Below are positions 9,527-22,284 of a stretch of DNA of 49,524 nt, piece by piece (within the stretch, counting starts at the first letter, position 1; every line of letters begins with the position of its first letter). This stretch comes from Aeromonas popoffii (GTDB lineage: Bacteria > Pseudomonadota > Gammaproteobacteria > Enterobacterales > Aeromonadaceae). The position numbers and the translations under genes were made by a program. Below the pieces are notes generated by a model. The model had not been told where the DNA came from, searched no databases, and saw nothing but the letters and a program-made list of their open reading frames with translations. The stretch is taken from contig NZ_CDBI01000033.1 of NCBI RefSeq assembly GCF_000820025.1, positions 1-49,524 of the forward strand. The letters are read 5' to 3'.

Positions 9527-10774
9527 TCAGGCCGATGAGTCCTGAGACACTATCTTGTCGCGACCCGTGTTCTTCGCCTGATAGAGCAGGCGATCCGCCT
9601 CGCTCAGTGCCTCGTCCATGGAGACGGGCCCAACCTTGATCACCCCGAAACTGGCTCGAGCAAACAGCGGGATCTCCCGTGACAATGGCTGTTGACGCAG
9701 TTGCTGGCGCAGCCCCTCCAGCCGTTTGAGCAGCACCGGCACGGTGCAATGGGGCACCATCAGGGCAAACTCCTCGCCGCCAAAGCGGGCGATCATGGCA
9801 TCGGGGAAGAACTGGGCGAGCAACCGGGTCAGGTGACAAAGCAGCTGATCGCCGATGGCATGGCCCCAGTGATCGTTGACCTGCTTGAAGTGATCCACGT
9901 CGAGCACGCAGAGGGCGAGCGGTGTGCCTTGGCGCTGATGCTCCTCAAACCACTTCTGCCCCTCGTTGAACCAGTAGCGCCGGTTATAGAGCCCGGTCAG
10001 GTAGTCACGGTTGGCCGACTCCTGAATGCTGTTGAATTGCTCAAGGGCCTCCAGGTTGTGGCTGACCCGGCACTGCAACTCTTCCGGTTCAAACGGCTGG
10101 TTGAGAAAGTCGTTGGCACCCTGCTTGAGGTAGCGGGCAGAGAGGCCGCGCTTGTCCGACACCGAGATCCCTATGATGGCGAGCTGCTGCTTGCTGTAGC
10201 GCTCCCGCAGCATGCGCACCAGGCTGATGCCGTCGATCTCCGGCATGTGGTAGTCGACCAACACCAGCCTAATGGCCGGGTTTTGTTCAAGCTGGGCCAG
10301 GGCATCGCGGGCATGGCTCGCCTCATGTACCTGCAGCAACTGTTTGCGCAGCTGGGCCATGGTGCGATGGCGGGAGGTGCGCGAATCATCGACCACCAAT
10401 ACCTCAATCTGCTGATTGAGATAGAGGCGATGCACCAGACTCACCGCATATTGCAGTGAGTGGCGCGAATCTTTCATCACGTAATCCAGCACCCCGGCTT
10501 CCAGCCAGGCCTCCCGCTTGTCTTCGCTGATATCGGCGGTGAGGATCACCACCGGCAGGCCCAGTTCCAGCAGTACTTTGACTGCTTCCCCGCTGGGGGC
10601 ATCCGGCAGGGTGAGATCGACCAGGGCCACCACATACTCTTCCCTCTGGCAATGACGGGCGCCCTCCAGGGTATCGAACGCATCTATCTCCAGGCCTGTT
10701 TGCTGTGCGATGGCCTGGATCAACATGCGGCGGATCGTCAGACTGTCTTCGACAATCAGTATTTTATGTTTCAT
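9527..10774 (-). CDS. Double-receiver GGDEF response regulator (probable diguanylate cyclase)
   Basis: A 415-residue cytosolic protein: receiver 1 (residues 1-120, acidic pair VEDS, phospho-Asp in VALVDLTLP), receiver 2 (about 123-240, VVDDS, LVDYHMPEIDG), then a GGDEF domain (about 255-410) with RFGGEEFALM near residue 330. An intact GGEEF predicts synthesis of cyclic di-GMP. The RxxD product-inhibition site expected just before GGEEF is absent (FPDAMIA there). Receiver 1 ends in DYVMKDS, with the conserved Lys retained; receiver 2 has FLNQPFEP where the Lys would be, so it has Gln-Pro instead. No sensor kinase is adjacent, so the phosphodonor is unknown. It is separated from trxB by a terminator. 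Confidence 0.92.
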   Translation of the reverse strand: MKHKILIVEDSLTIRRMLIQAIAQQTGLEIDAFDTLEGARHCQREEYVVALVDLTLPDAPSGEAVKVLLELGLPVVILTADISEDKREAWLEAGVLDYVMKDSRHSLQYAVSLVHRLYLNQQIEVLVVDDSRTSRHRTMAQLRKQLLQVHEASHARDALAQLEQNPAIRLVLVDYHMPEIDGISLVRMLRERYSKQQLAIIGISVSDKRGLSARYLKQGANDFLNQPFEPEELQCRVSHNLEALEQFNSIQESANRDYLTGLYNRRYWFNEGQKWFEEHQRQGTPLALCVLDVDHFKQVNDHWGHAIGDQLLCHLTRLLAQFFPDAMIARFGGEEFALMVPHCTVPVLLKRLEGLRQQLRQQPLSREIPLFARASFGVIKVGPVSMDEALSEADRLLYQAKNTGRDKIVSQDSSA

Positions 10775-10788
10775 CCGGCTCCTTAAAA

Positions 10789-10822
10789 TAAAAAGGCATG
10801 CCTCACGGCATGCCTTTTATAT
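10789..10822 (-). terminator. Terminator of trxB
   Basis: GGCATGCC repeated in inverted form around CTCAC/GTGA gives a hairpin, and on the minus strand it is followed by TTTTTATTTT. It lies directly after the trxB stop at 10832. Confidence 0.85.
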
Positions 10823-10831
10823 CCCTTGCGC

Positions 10832-11872
<1,041 letters not shown>

Positions 11873-11903
11873 TTATCGGTGCGGACTGGCGTGCGTTCGG
11901 ACA

Positions 11904-11926
11904 TAAAAAACGCCCATCGCGGGCGG
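11904..11926 (-). terminator. Terminator of the former ald gene
   Basis: On the minus strand CGCCCGCGATGGGCG forms a hairpin followed by TTTTTTAT. It lies about 40 bases past the last ald-like codon, so the decayed gene still keeps its terminator. Confidence 0.7.
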
Positions 11927-11961
11927 ATTCTGACTCACCGACTCCCCGGTTGGGGGGGCGA

Positions 11962-12686
11962 TCAGCTCAACAGGGTCAGCGGAACGGTAGAGGCCTCGGC
12001 CACCTCTTTGCAGGTGACGTGACCCGCCATGATGTTGAGCCCGTGGCGCAGGTGGTCATCTTTGAGCCGCGCCTCCCGATAGCCTTGCTCCGTCAGTTTG
12101 ATGATGAAGGGTCGAGTGGCATTGTTGGAGGGCCACGGTGGAGGTGCGAGTCACCACCCCGGCATGTTGGCGACACAGTCGTGCACTACCTCGTCGACTA
12201 TATAGGCGGGATCCTGATGGGTTGTGGCGTGGGCGGTTTCCACCTGGCGGCCCTGAGCGATGGCCACACCGACACTGGCAGAACCCGGTTTCATCCGGGC
12301 AATGTGGTCATGGCTGACAAGTGTTGGCGCAGTGGCACAGGGCACCTGCATGCCGCCGCGCGTGATCAGCTCCTGGGTCTGGGGCAGATGGGTGTCAGAT
12401 GCAGGTAGGTAAAGAGGGTCTGACCCGTGCTCCGCATGGCGCGTTCGACGACCTAGGGCTCCTTTACCTTGACGCTCATCTCGGCTTTGGCGAAAACCTC
12501 TGCGGCGGAGGCCAAAATGTCGGCGCCGGCAGCGCGATAATCTGCATCACCGAAGCCAATGCCGTTTCCGGCGCCGCTTTGGACGAAAACAGTATGGTTT
12601 CGTGCTGTTAGTTCACGTACACTGGCCGAAACCATGCCTACGCGATATTCATGGTTTTTTATTTCTTTAGGTACACCGATAATCAT
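11962..12686 (-). pseudogene. ald: Alanine dehydrogenase, decayed
   Basis: The minus strand starts with an intact Ald N-terminus (MIIGVPKEIKNHEYRVGMVS, then VQSGAGNGIGF and VKVKEP), broken by TAG at 12455-12453 where Gln is expected. Reading on gives VVERAM and GQTLFTYLHLTP, then a one-base shift to LPQTQELITRGG. From there the sequence jumps to the C-terminal half, PTLVSHDHIARMKPGS, VETAHATTHQDPAYIVDEVVH and CVANMPG, so roughly 150 residues with the NAD-binding fold are missing. Further shifts precede NATRPFIIKLTEQGYREA and HVTCKEVAEA; the end is TGA 11964-11962. Intact Ald (about 370 residues) makes pyruvate and ammonia from alanine. It is divergent from lrp, as ald often is. Confidence 0.9.
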
Positions 12687-12836
12687 GCTATCCCTCGTCT
12701 ATCGATTGGTGCTTTATGTTGCAATGATGTTGAGCGGCGTGTTCACCGAGCATATTCAGGTATTGACAGGATTTGTGACCATAATTATAAAGTGAATGGT
12801 GATTCGTACCAAAAAATAGCCAAAGGATGGAATAAA

Positions 12837-13328
12837 ATGATGGAAGCTAAGAGTCGGCTAAAGGATTTGGACAGGATTGACCGCAACATTTTGAATGAGC
12901 TGCAAAAGGATGGCAGGATTTCGAACGTTGAGTTGTCCAAACGAGTTGGCCTGAGTCCTACACCGTGTCTGGAACGGGTTCGTCGCCTCGAGCGACAAGG
13001 TTATATCGAGGGATATGCCGCTATTCTGAACCCTCATTACCTGGACGCGTCTCTGCTGGTGTTCGTGGAAATCACCCTCAATCGCGGTGCGCCGGATGTA
13101 TTTGAACAGTTCAACAAGGCTGTTCAGGTGCTCGAAGAGATCCAGGAGTGCCATCTGGTTTCCGGCGATTTCGACTATCTGCTCAAGACCCGCGTTAGCG
13201 ACATGTCGGCCTATCGTCGCCTGCTGGGGGAAACCTTGCTGCGACTGCCCGGTGTCAATGACACCCGCACCTACGTGGTAATGGAAGAGGTCAAACAGAG
13301 CAGTCGTCTGGTGATCAGTACCCGTTGA
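12837..13328 (+). CDS. lrp: Leucine-responsive regulatory protein Lrp
   Basis: A 163-residue Lrp/AsnC regulator (E. coli 164) that binds DNA and wraps it as octamers or hexadecamers, responding to leucine. The helix-turn-helix region NELQKDGRISNVELSKRVGL followed by SPTPCLERVRRLE and the RAM domain with VSGDFDYLLKTRVSDMSAYR are almost identical to E. coli Lrp. The start is ATG 12837 (or the next codon 12840) behind AAGGA (12823-12827); the open frame runs further upstream but that part is the ald-lrp promoter region. Adjacent to ftsK as in E. coli. Confidence 0.97.
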   Translation: MMEAKSRLKDLDRIDRNILNELQKDGRISNVELSKRVGLSPTPCLERVRRLERQGYIEGYAAILNPHYLDASLLVFVEITLNRGAPDVFEQFNKAVQVLEEIQECHLVSGDFDYLLKTRVSDMSAYRRLLGETLLRLPGVNDTRTYVVMEEVKQSSRLVISTR

Positions 13329-13377
13329 GTTAGGTTATGCTATGACTTGCCAGGCTTATGACAAGTCACGACAGTCA

Positions 13378-13410
13378 GAAACGAGCGGCCGGTCCGCTCG
13401 TTTCTTCTTA
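13378..13410 (+). terminator. Terminator after lrp
   Basis: GAAACGAGCGG and CCGCTCGTTTC flank a short CCGGT loop and are followed by TTCTT. A second inverted repeat, TGACTTG/CAAGTCA (about 13343-13368), lies just before it. Confidence 0.75.
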
Positions 13411-13529
13411 TCGCGTTGATTGTAAATATGGCCCAGCCCATCAGGCACTGGCTGACAATCGGTGGGCTTTTCAGGGATACTAGGCCCCCTTATCCCCTGC
13501 ATTACATGTTTTCAGAAAGGAGCCGGAGT

Positions 13530-16043
13530 TTGGCCGATAAAAAGCTGTTTACTCCTTTATCAGGTACACAACGGATCTTCGAAGCCGTCTTGATCGCCAT
13601 CACCCTGATGGCTGCCTATCTCTTGCTTGCCCTGTTGTCCTATCACCCGGCCGATCCTGGTTGGTCCCAGACCTCCTGGCAAGGGGAGGTGAAGAACCTC
13701 TCCGGTAGCGCGGGGGCCTGGCTCGCCGACATCACCATGTTCACCTTTGGGGCCTTCTCTTATCTGGTGCCTCCCCTGGTTGTCCTGCTGGGCTGGAGCC
13801 TGTTCTGGCGCCCGAGCCGGCTGCTGGACGTGGACTACCTTACCCTGTCGGTACGGATGGTGGGTTTCGTGCTGACCGTACTCGGCATGTCCGCCATCGC
13901 CAGCATGAACTTCAATGACATGCAGAACTTTTCCGCCGGCGGCCTGGTGGGCGATGTGATCGCCTCTGTCGTGGTGCCGCTGTTTGGCGGCGTCGGGGCC
14001 AACCTGCTGCTGCTCTGCTTCGTGGCTACCGGCATCACACTGTTTACTGGCTGGTCCTGGCTCACCATAGTCGAGCGGATAGGTGCCACCTGCACTGGTT
14101 CAGTCAGCGCCGTTTACCACTTTCCCACCACCCTGGGCCGCTGGTTGACCGGTGGCTGGCGCCAGCCCCGTTTTGAGGGGCCAGATCCCCTGCTGGAAGG
14201 TGGCTTGGGTGCCATCGAGCTGGAAGAGGATGAAGAGGACGATCCCCACACCAGCTGGACTCGCAACGCCAAGGGAAAGGCGGGTCAGAAGGCCAAGCCC
14301 GATGAGTGGCTGCCCGAGCTCGATGATGATACCTTCCAGTTCGATCCCCAGTTTGATGATGAAGACGACGAGCCGGCGCCCGTGGCCAAGCCCAAGCGCG
14401 CCGCTGCTGACAATGCACGTCGCCAGCCAGCCCTGACCACGGCCGATGACGAGGATGACGCGCTCGATCTGCCCTGGGCCGAGGGTGACGACGTGACCGC
14501 ACCGGTTGCCGTCGCACCGACCAAACCCAAGCGTCGTCCACTGCCTGGCATGGCGCCCTTGCCAAGCCTGGAGCTGCTGGACAGGCCGCCAGCCAAGACC
14601 CAGATGATGAGCAAGGACGAGCTGGACCGCATGGGCCGTCTGGTGGAGGCGAAACTCGCGGACTACAACGTGCAGGCCAAGGTGGTCGGTGTCTATCCGG
14701 GCCCCGTCATCACCCGTTTCGAACTGGATCTGGCGCCCGGCATGAAGGCGAGCAAGATCACCAACCTGTCGCGCGATCTGGCCCGCTCCCTCTCTGCCAG
14801 CAGCGTGCGGGTGGTGGAAGTGATCCCGGGCAAGACCTTCGTCGGCATCGAGCTGCCCAACCGGGTGCGTCAGACTGTCTACCTGCGCGAAACCCTCGAC
14901 TGCGACGCCTTCCGTGACAGCCGTAACCCGCTTACCATGGGGTTGGGTCAGGACATAGCTGGCGAGCCAGTGGTAGTGAATTTGGCCAAGATGCCGCACC
15001 TGCTGGTGGCCGGTACCACCGGCTCGGGCAAGTCGGTGGGGGTCAACACCATGATCATCTCCATGCTCTACAAGTCATCTCCCGATGATCTGCGTTTCAT
15101 CATGATCGACCCCAAGATGCTGGAACTGTCGGTCTACGAAGGGATCCCGCATCTCTTGACCGAGGTGGTCACCGACATGAAGGATGCTGCCAACGCCCTG
15201 CGCTGGTGCGTAGGTGAGATGGAGCGCCGCTACAAGCTGATGTCGGCGGTCGGGGTGCGTAACCTCAAGGGCTACAACGACAAGGTGCTGGCCGCCATCG
15301 AGGCGGGTGAGCCCCTGCTCGACCCGCTGTGGCGTCCGGGTGACTCCATGGATCAGATGCCGCCGGAGCTGGAGAAGCTACCCCACATCGTGGTGGTGGT
15401 GGACGAGTTTGCCGACATGATGATGATCGTCGGCAAGAAGGTGGAAGAGCTGATTGCCCGTATCGCCCAAAAGGCGCGAGCGGCCGGTATTCACCTCATT
15501 TTGGCGACCCAGCGTCCCTCGGTGGATGTGATTACCGGTCTTATCAAAGCCAACATCCCGACCCGTATCTCGTTCCAGGTGTCGAGCAAGATCGACTCGC
15601 GCACCATCATCGATCAAGGCGGTGCCGAATCCTTGCTCGGTATGGGTGACATGCTCTACATGCCAGCCGGTACCTCCAACCCGACCCGGGTGCATGGCGC
15701 ATTTGTCGATGACCACGAAGTGCACAAAGTGGTGGCGGACTGGAAACTGCGCGGCGAGCCAAACTACATCGACGAGATCCTCTCTGGTGAATCAGGCGGC
15801 GAAGGCGGCAGCGGTGAATATGGCGGCGGTGGCGATGAAGAGCTCGACCCCCTGTTCGACGAGGCGGTCGCCTTTGTGGTGGAGTCCCGTCGCGGTTCTA
15901 CCTCCAGCGTACAGCGCAAGTTCAAGATTGGTTACAACCGGGCAGCCCGTCTCATCGAGCAGATGGAAAATCAGGGCATCGTCAGCTCACCGGGCGGCAA
16001 TGGTCAGCGCGATGTGTTGGCACCGCCGCCGGTGCGGGACTAA
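13530..16043 (+). CDS. ftsK: DNA translocase FtsK
   Basis: An 837-residue divisome protein that anchors at the septum and pumps chromosomal DNA, helping XerCD resolve dimers. Four membrane helices fill the first 200 residues. An acidic, Asp/Glu- and Pro-rich linker runs from about 215 to 345. The motor has Walker A GTTGSGKS near 494 and Walker [11 protein letters not shown] near 620. The winged-helix gamma domain (about 770-837) has [28 protein letters not shown]. The linker is far shorter than in E. coli FtsK (1329 residues). I chose TTG 13530 because AGGAG (13518-13522) lies 7 bases before it; ATG 13506 in the same frame lacks a ribosome site. Confidence 0.95.
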   Translation: MADKKLFTPLSGTQRIFEAVLIAITLMAAYLLLALLSYHPADPGWSQTSWQGEVKNLSGSAGAWLADITMFTFGAFSYLVPPLVVLLGWSLFWRPSRLLDVDYLTLSVRMVGFVLTVLGMSAIASMNFNDMQNFSAGGLVGDVIASVVVPLFGGVGANLLLLCFVATGITLFTGWSWLTIVERIGATCTGSVSAVYHFPTTLGRWLTGGWRQPRFEGPDPLLEGGLGAIELEEDEEDDPHTSWTRNAKGKAGQKAKPDEWLPELDDDTFQFDPQFDDEDDEPAPVAKPKRAAADNARRQPALTTADDEDDALDLPWAEGDDVTAPVAVAPTKPKRRPLPGMAPLPSLELLDRPPAKTQMMSKDELDRMGRLVEAKLADYNVQAKVVGVYPGPVITRFELDLAPGMKASKITNLSRDLARSLSASSVRVVEVIPGKTFVGIELPNRVRQTVYLRETLDCDAFRDSRNPLTMGLGQDIAGEPVVVNLAKMPHLLVAGTTGSGKSVGVNTMIISMLYKSSPDDLRFIMIDPKMLELSVYEGIPHLLTEVVTDMKDAANALRWCVGEMERRYKLMSAVGVRNLKGYNDKVLAAIEAGEPLLDPLWRPGDSMDQMPPELEKLPHIVVVVDEFADMMMIVGKKVEELIARIAQKARAAGIHLILATQRPSVDVITGLIKANIPTRISFQVSSKIDSRTIIDQGGAESLLGMGDMLYMPAGTSNPTRVHGAFVDDHEVHKVVADWKLRGEPNYIDEILSGESGGEGGSGEYGGGGDEELDPLFDEAVAFVVESRRGSTSSVQRKFKIGYNRAARLIEQMENQGIVSSPGGNGQRDVLAPPPVRD

Positions 16044-16067
16044 GCCTCGCCGTTTCATATTATCCCT

Positions 16068-16098
16068 GGCCATGCCCTCCACGGGCGTGGCCTTTTAT
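16068..16098 (+). terminator. Hairpin between ftsK and lolA
   Basis: GGCCATGCCC and GGGCGTGGCC flank TCCAC and are followed by TTTTAT. It could end or reduce transcription from ftsK into lolA. Confidence 0.65.
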
Positions 16099-16111
16099 CG
16101 AGAGCGTCTTT

Positions 16112-16732
16112 ATGAAGATCGTGATGAAAAAGCAACTGTTGATGGGTACCGTGCTGCTGATGGCCAGCAGCCAGGTGTGGGCCGATGCGGCCAGTGATCT
16201 CAAACAGAAGCTGGCGGGTGTCAGCCTCTTCTCCGCCAAGTTTGCCCAGACCGTCTATGACAGCAAGGGCAAGGAGCTGCAAAAGGCCAGCGGCGATCTG
16301 CTGGTGCAGCGTCCGAACCGCTTCAACTGGCACACCACCTCGCCGGACGAGAGCCTGATCGTGGCCGACGGTCAGGATGTGTGGATCTATGACCCCTTCG
16401 TCGAGCAGGTCACTGTCCTCAAGCTCAAGGATGCGGTCCTCAATACTCCCTTTATTCTGATCGCCGGTAATGACGACAAGTTCTGGAAGAACTATGACGT
16501 GACTCAGGAGGGGGATGTCTACATCGTCACCAGTCGCAACAAGGATGAGCTGATCGCCTCTTTCCGCGTTACCTTCGATCGGGCCAACAACATCAGCCGC
16601 TTTGATGTGAAAGAGGCGCAGGGGCAGTGGAGCGAATTCACCCTGAGCAGTTTCAACCGCAAGCCGGTGCTCAAGGGCAATGAATTTGTTTTCAAGATCC
16701 CGAAGGGGGTCGCGCTGGACGACCAGCGCTGA
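16112..16732 (+). CDS. lolA: Outer-membrane lipoprotein carrier protein LolA
   Basis: A 206-residue periplasmic chaperone that takes lipoproteins from LolCDE and delivers them to LolB. A signal peptide ends at QVWA before [10 protein letters not shown]. Family segments are [57 protein letters not shown] and [20 protein letters not shown] with the usual C-terminal VALDDQR. Length is near the E. coli protein. A second ATG four codons on (MKKQLL) could be the start. Between ftsK and rarA as in E. coli. Confidence 0.96.
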   Translation: MKIVMKKQLLMGTVLLMASSQVWADAASDLKQKLAGVSLFSAKFAQTVYDSKGKELQKASGDLLVQRPNRFNWHTTSPDESLIVADGQDVWIYDPFVEQVTVLKLKDAVLNTPFILIAGNDDKFWKNYDVTQEGDVYIVTSRNKDELIASFRVTFDRANNISRFDVKEAQGQWSEFTLSSFNRKPVLKGNEFVFKIPKGVALDDQR

Positions 16733-16807
16733 TGAGCACGCGGTCGTTGGATTGCTCGCCACTGCGCCAGTCAAAGGCGAGTGGTGTGACGCTGGGGGTC
16801 AATACAG

Positions 16808-18145
16808 ATGAGTAACTTGTCGCTGGATTTCTCATCGGACTTTCGCCCGCTGGCGGCCCGGATGCGGCCGCAAAACCTAGACCAGTATATTGGTCAGCAG
16901 CATATTCTGGGGGCTGACAAGCCCCTGCGCAAAGCGATCCTGGCGGGTCATTGTCACTCGATGATCCTGTGGGGACCTCCCGGCACCGGCAAGACCACCC
17001 TGGCGGAGCTGATGGCGCACTACTGCCAGGCGGAAGTGGAGCGACTCTCGGCAGTGACCTCCGGCATCAAGGAGATCCGCGCCGCCATCGACAAGGCGAA
17101 GGAGAACAGCTGGCGCGGGGTACGCACCATACTGTTCGTGGATGAGGTGCACCGCTTCAACAAGAGCCAGCAGGATGTGTTCCTGCCCCACATCGAAGAC
17201 GGCACCATCACCTTTATCGGCGCCACCACCGAAAACCCCTCGTTCGAACTCAACAACGCGCTGCTCTCCCGGGCCCGGGTCTATCTGCTCAAGCGGTTGG
17301 AAGAGGATGACATCCTCGCCATGATCGAGCAGGCAATGCAGGATCCGCGCGGTCTCAATGATCCGGCGCTCTCCTTTGCCCCCGGCGTCAAAGAGGCGCT
17401 GGCCAAGGCGGTGGATGGGGACGGGCGCAAATCCCTCAACTATCTGGAGCTGTTGGCCGACATGGCCGAGACCAATGATGCAGGGAAGAGAGTGATCGAC
17501 AGCGCCCTGCTCGCCGCGGTGGTGGGGGAGCACGTGGCCCGTTTCGACAAGGGGGGGGATCACTTCTATGACCTCATCTCGGCGGTGCACAAATCCATTC
17601 GTGGCTCGGCCCCGGATGCGGCGCTCTACTGGTACGCCCGCATGGTGAGCGCTGGCTGCGATCCCCTCTATATTGCCCGCCGCTTGCTGGCCATCGCTTC
17701 GGAAGATGTGGGCAACGCCGATCCGCGCGCCATGCAGGTCGCCCTGTCAGCTTGGGATTGCTTTCATCGCATCGGCCCTGCCGAAGGGGAGCGCGCCATC
17801 GCCCAGGCCATCGTCTATCTCGCCTGCGCCCCCAAGAGCAATGCGGTCTACACCGCTTGGAAGGCAGCGCTCAACGATGCGAAAAACCTGCCCGACTTCG
17901 AGGTGCCACCGCATCTTCGCAACGCACCCACCAAGCTGATGAGCGAACTGGGTTATGGTGCCGAGTATCGTTATGCCCACGACGAGCCGGGGGCCTACGC
18001 CGCCGGCGAGAGCTACTTCCCGCCAGAGCTGGCAGGCAAGCAGTACTATCAGCCCACGGATCGCGGTCTTGAGAAGCAGATTGCCCAAAAGCTTGACTAC
18101 CTCCATGAGCTGGACCGGCAGAGCCCGCAACAAAGGGGCAAGTAG
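16808..18145 (+). CDS. rarA: Replication-associated recombination protein A (MgsA/RarA)
   Basis: A 445-residue AAA+ ATPase (E. coli 447) that acts on single-stranded or blocked replication forks, related to eukaryotic WRNIP1. Walker [15 protein letters not shown], Walker [16 protein letters not shown], sensor 1 [14 protein letters not shown] and the C-terminal tetramerisation part with [25 protein letters not shown] are clear. It lies 75 bases after lolA and is probably in the same unit. Confidence 0.96.
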   Translation: MSNLSLDFSSDFRPLAARMRPQNLDQYIGQQHILGADKPLRKAILAGHCHSMILWGPPGTGKTTLAELMAHYCQAEVERLSAVTSGIKEIRAAIDKAKENSWRGVRTILFVDEVHRFNKSQQDVFLPHIEDGTITFIGATTENPSFELNNALLSRARVYLLKRLEEDDILAMIEQAMQDPRGLNDPALSFAPGVKEALAKAVDGDGRKSLNYLELLADMAETNDAGKRVIDSALLAAVVGEHVARFDKGGDHFYDLISAVHKSIRGSAPDAALYWYARMVSAGCDPLYIARRLLAIASEDVGNADPRAMQVALSAWDCFHRIGPAEGERAIAQAIVYLACAPKSNAVYTAWKAALNDAKNLPDFEVPPHLRNAPTKLMSELGYGAEYRYAHDEPGAYAAGESYFPPELAGKQYYQPTDRGLEKQIAQKLDYLHELDRQSPQQRGK

Positions 18146-19828
<1,683 letters not shown>

Positions 19829-19847
19829 TCCTGTCGCCTTCATGTTA

Positions 19848-19878
19848 AAAGCCATGGTTCGCCATGGCTTTTTTGTTT
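19848..19878 (+). terminator. Terminator of serS
   Basis: AAAGCCATGG, a TTCG loop and CCATGGCTTTTTTG form a stable hairpin with a T run just after serS. Confidence 0.9.
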
Positions 19879-20062
19879 CAGAACTTTGCGTTCATGTTGT
19901 ATTCAGTTGGAGGAAGGTAAAAGGCTCGCGGTCAATTCATCGAGGATTGATTCCGGTTCGGTGATCAGGGTGCGTATTGTGTCCTTGCTTACGTTCATTA
20001 GAAGCGCAGGCATATCGGCTGCACTGGCCGGTGGCATGTTTCAAATGAATAAGGAGTAATGA

Positions 20063-21652
20063 ATGACGTCGAGGACGACACCATTGGTGCCCGCTCGCCC
20101 CGGTTTGTTTAACCGTTTTCTCAATGGGGTGGAGTGGCTGGGCAATTTGTTGCCACACCCTATCACCTTGTTTGCGCTCTTCTCCCTCACGCTGATCCTG
20201 GCCTCCGGTGTGGCGGCCTGGTTCGAGGTGAGTGTGGTTGACCCTCGCCCGGAAGGCGCTCCGGGTCGCAGCATCGACGGCATGATCACGGTGATCAGCC
20301 TGTTCAGTGCCGATGGTCTGCAGCGTATCGTCTCCAATCTGGTGACCAACTTCACCGGCTTCGCCCCGTTGGGTACAGTACTGGTTGCGCTGCTTGGTGT
20401 GGGTATTGCCGAACACTCGGGCTTGCTCAGTGCCGCCATGCGTGGCCTGGTGATGAGCGCATCACGGCGCATGGTCACCCTCACAGTGGTGTTTGCCGGC
20501 ATTATGTCAAACACTGCCGCTGAACTTGGCTATGTGGTGCTTATTCCGCTGTCAGCCATGATATTCCACTCATTGGGCCGTCATCCCCTGGCCGGTCTGG
20601 CTGCGGCGTTTGCTGGCGTGTCAGGCGGCTATTCCGCTAACCTGCTGCTCGGTACAGTGGACCCCCTGCTGGCCGGGATCACCCAGATATCGGCTCGCAT
20701 CATAGATCCCACCTATGTGGTTGGTCCCGAGGTGAACTGGTACTTCATGTTTGTCAGCACCTTCCTAGTTACCTTGTTGGGGGCCTGGGTGACAGAGAAG
20801 ATAGTGGAACCCAAGCTCGGCAAGTATGATCCCAGCGACGCCAGCGTGGTGCTGGATCAGAAGGCTGAACCTCTGAGTGTGCAGGAGAAGCGCGGGCTCT
20901 GGTCTGCTCTGGTGGCTGTGCTGGTAGTGAGTGCTCTGCTGGCCCTGACGGTGGTACCGGCAGATGGCATCCTGCGTCATCCGGATACGGGTGCCATTGC
21001 AGGCTCCCCCTTCCTGCACGGGATTGTTGCCTTCATCTTCATCTTCTTCGCCATTCCCGGCTTCGTCTATGGCAAGGTGGTGGGAACCATGAAGAGCGAT
21101 CAGGATGTGATCAAAGCCATGTCCACCAGCATGGGCACCATGGGGATGTATATCGTACTGGTGTTCTTTGCTGCCCAGTTCGTTGCCTACTTCTCCTGGA
21201 CCAACTTTGGCACCGTGTTTGCGGTGAAGGGGGCCGAGCTGCTGCAATCTCTGGGTCTGACAGGTCCCTGGCTCTTCTTCGGCTTCATTCTGATGTGTGC
21301 CTTTATCAACCTGATGATTGGGTCAGCATCCGCCCAGTGGGCTGTGACGGCCCCCATTTTCGTTCCCATGTTGATGCTGATCGGCTACTCCCCTGAGGTG
21401 ATACAGGCGGCGTACCGGATCGGCGACTCTGTGACCAATATCATCACCCCCATGATGAGTTATTTCGGACTTATCCTGGCGGTGGCGGTGCGTTACCAGA
21501 AGTCTCTGGGAATAGGCACCCTGATTGCAACCATGTTGCCCTATACGCTGGTGTTTCTGGTGGGCTGGAGCCTGCTCTTCTACGTCTGGGTATTCATGCT
21601 CGGTTTGCCGGTTGGTCCCGGCGCGGCTACCTTCTACCAGGTCGGTGGTTGA
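20063..21652 (+). CDS. AbgT-family transporter (p-aminobenzoyl-glutamate type)
   Basis: A 529-residue inner-membrane protein with about 12 hydrophobic segments. The family blocks are LFNRFLNGVEWLGNLLPHP at the start, VALLGVGIAEHSGLLSAAMR, SNTAAELGYVVLIPLSAMIF, FAGVSGGYSANLLLGTVDPLL, and a C-terminal IGSASAQWAVTAPIFVPML with GDSVTNIITPMM. AbgT imports p-aminobenzoyl-glutamate, a folate breakdown product; some relatives export sulfonamides instead. No abgA/abgB hydrolase genes are adjacent, so import for reuse is not supported by context. Start ATG 20063 has AAGGAG (20051-20056) 6 bases upstream. Confidence 0.9.
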   Translation: MTSRTTPLVPARPGLFNRFLNGVEWLGNLLPHPITLFALFSLTLILASGVAAWFEVSVVDPRPEGAPGRSIDGMITVISLFSADGLQRIVSNLVTNFTGFAPLGTVLVALLGVGIAEHSGLLSAAMRGLVMSASRRMVTLTVVFAGIMSNTAAELGYVVLIPLSAMIFHSLGRHPLAGLAAAFAGVSGGYSANLLLGTVDPLLAGITQISARIIDPTYVVGPEVNWYFMFVSTFLVTLLGAWVTEKIVEPKLGKYDPSDASVVLDQKAEPLSVQEKRGLWSALVAVLVVSALLALTVVPADGILRHPDTGAIAGSPFLHGIVAFIFIFFAIPGFVYGKVVGTMKSDQDVIKAMSTSMGTMGMYIVLVFFAAQFVAYFSWTNFGTVFAVKGAELLQSLGLTGPWLFFGFILMCAFINLMIGSASAQWAVTAPIFVPMLMLIGYSPEVIQAAYRIGDSVTNIITPMMSYFGLILAVAVRYQKSLGIGTLIATMLPYTLVFLVGWSLLFYVWVFMLGLPVGPGAATFYQVGG

Positions 21653-21660
21653 CTTCCCAC

Positions 21661-21689
21661 AGGGCGCCAGACAGGCGCCCGTTTTTATC
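21661..21689 (+). terminator. Terminator of the AbgT-type gene
   Basis: GGGCGCC, AGACA, GGCGCCC and then GTTTTTAT form a compact hairpin with a T run, directly after the stop codon. Confidence 0.85.
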
Positions 21690-21722
21690 CGCAGGCGCGG
21701 CAGCAAAACTTTCCCAAGCATT

Positions 21723-21738
21723 CCGCAATCGTTTTTGT
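21723..21738 (+). promoter_or_regulatory. PurR operator of cvpA-purF
   Basis: CCGCAATCGTTTTTGT matches the purine-repressor consensus ACGCAAACGTTTGCGT at 12 of 16 positions, including the central CG. It lies 37 bases before cvpA, over a TGTTAGACT that could be an extended -10, which is where PurR acts in E. coli cvpA-purF. Confidence 0.75.
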
Positions 21739-21774
21739 TAGACTGCGCCGCAATTTCGCAGGACACTTTTCTCT

Positions 21775-22263
21775 ATGGTCTGGATTGATTACGCCATCAT
21801 CGGCATCATCGGCTTTTCCGCCCTCATCAGCCTGGTGCGCGGCTTTGTCAAGGAAGCCATGTCGCTTGTCACCTGGTTTATCGCCTTCTTCATCGCCAGC
21901 CATTTCTATCCCGATCTCGCCATCTATTTTACCTCCTTTTCGGATCCCATGGTGCGCAACGGCCTGGCCATCGCCGCTCTGTTCGTGGCGACCCTGATCC
22001 TGGGCGCCGTGGTGAACTACGTGGTGGGGCTGCTGGTTGAAAAGACCGGTCTGTCAGGCACGGATCGGGTGCTCGGCATCTGTTTTGGCGCCATTCGCGG
22101 GGTACTGGTTGTCAGTGCCCTGCTGTTTTTTATGGATACCTTTACCAGCCTCTCCCAGAGCGACTGGTGGGTGGTGTCCAAACTGGTTCCCGAGTTCAAA
22201 CCGGTGATCCAGTGGTTTTTCGGGTTCATGTTGAACTCGTCCAGTTATCTTAAACAGGTATAG
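21775..22263 (+). CDS. cvpA: CvpA family membrane protein
   Basis: A 162-residue inner-membrane protein with four hydrophobic helices, needed in E. coli for colicin V production and linked to envelope and bile resistance. MVWIDYAIIGIIGFSALISL, VRGFVKEAMSLVTW and the GTDRVLGICFGAIRGVLVV segment are family marks. Only 21 bases separate it from purF, so the two form the usual cvpA-purF operon under the PurR box. The biochemical role is still unclear for the family. Confidence 0.94.
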   Translation: MVWIDYAIIGIIGFSALISLVRGFVKEAMSLVTWFIAFFIASHFYPDLAIYFTSFSDPMVRNGLAIAALFVATLILGAVVNYVVGLLVEKTGLSGTDRVLGICFGAIRGVLVVSALLFFMDTFTSLSQSDWWVVSKLVPEFKPVIQWFFGFMLNSSSYLKQV

Positions 22264-22284
22264 TGACTTCGAGGTAGCAAAGAC

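Noticed and set aside
12651..12836. N-terminal extension of Lrp by 62 codons
   Set aside because: Lrp is 164 residues in relatives and the extension covers the ald-lrp promoter region; the AAGGA site points to 12837.
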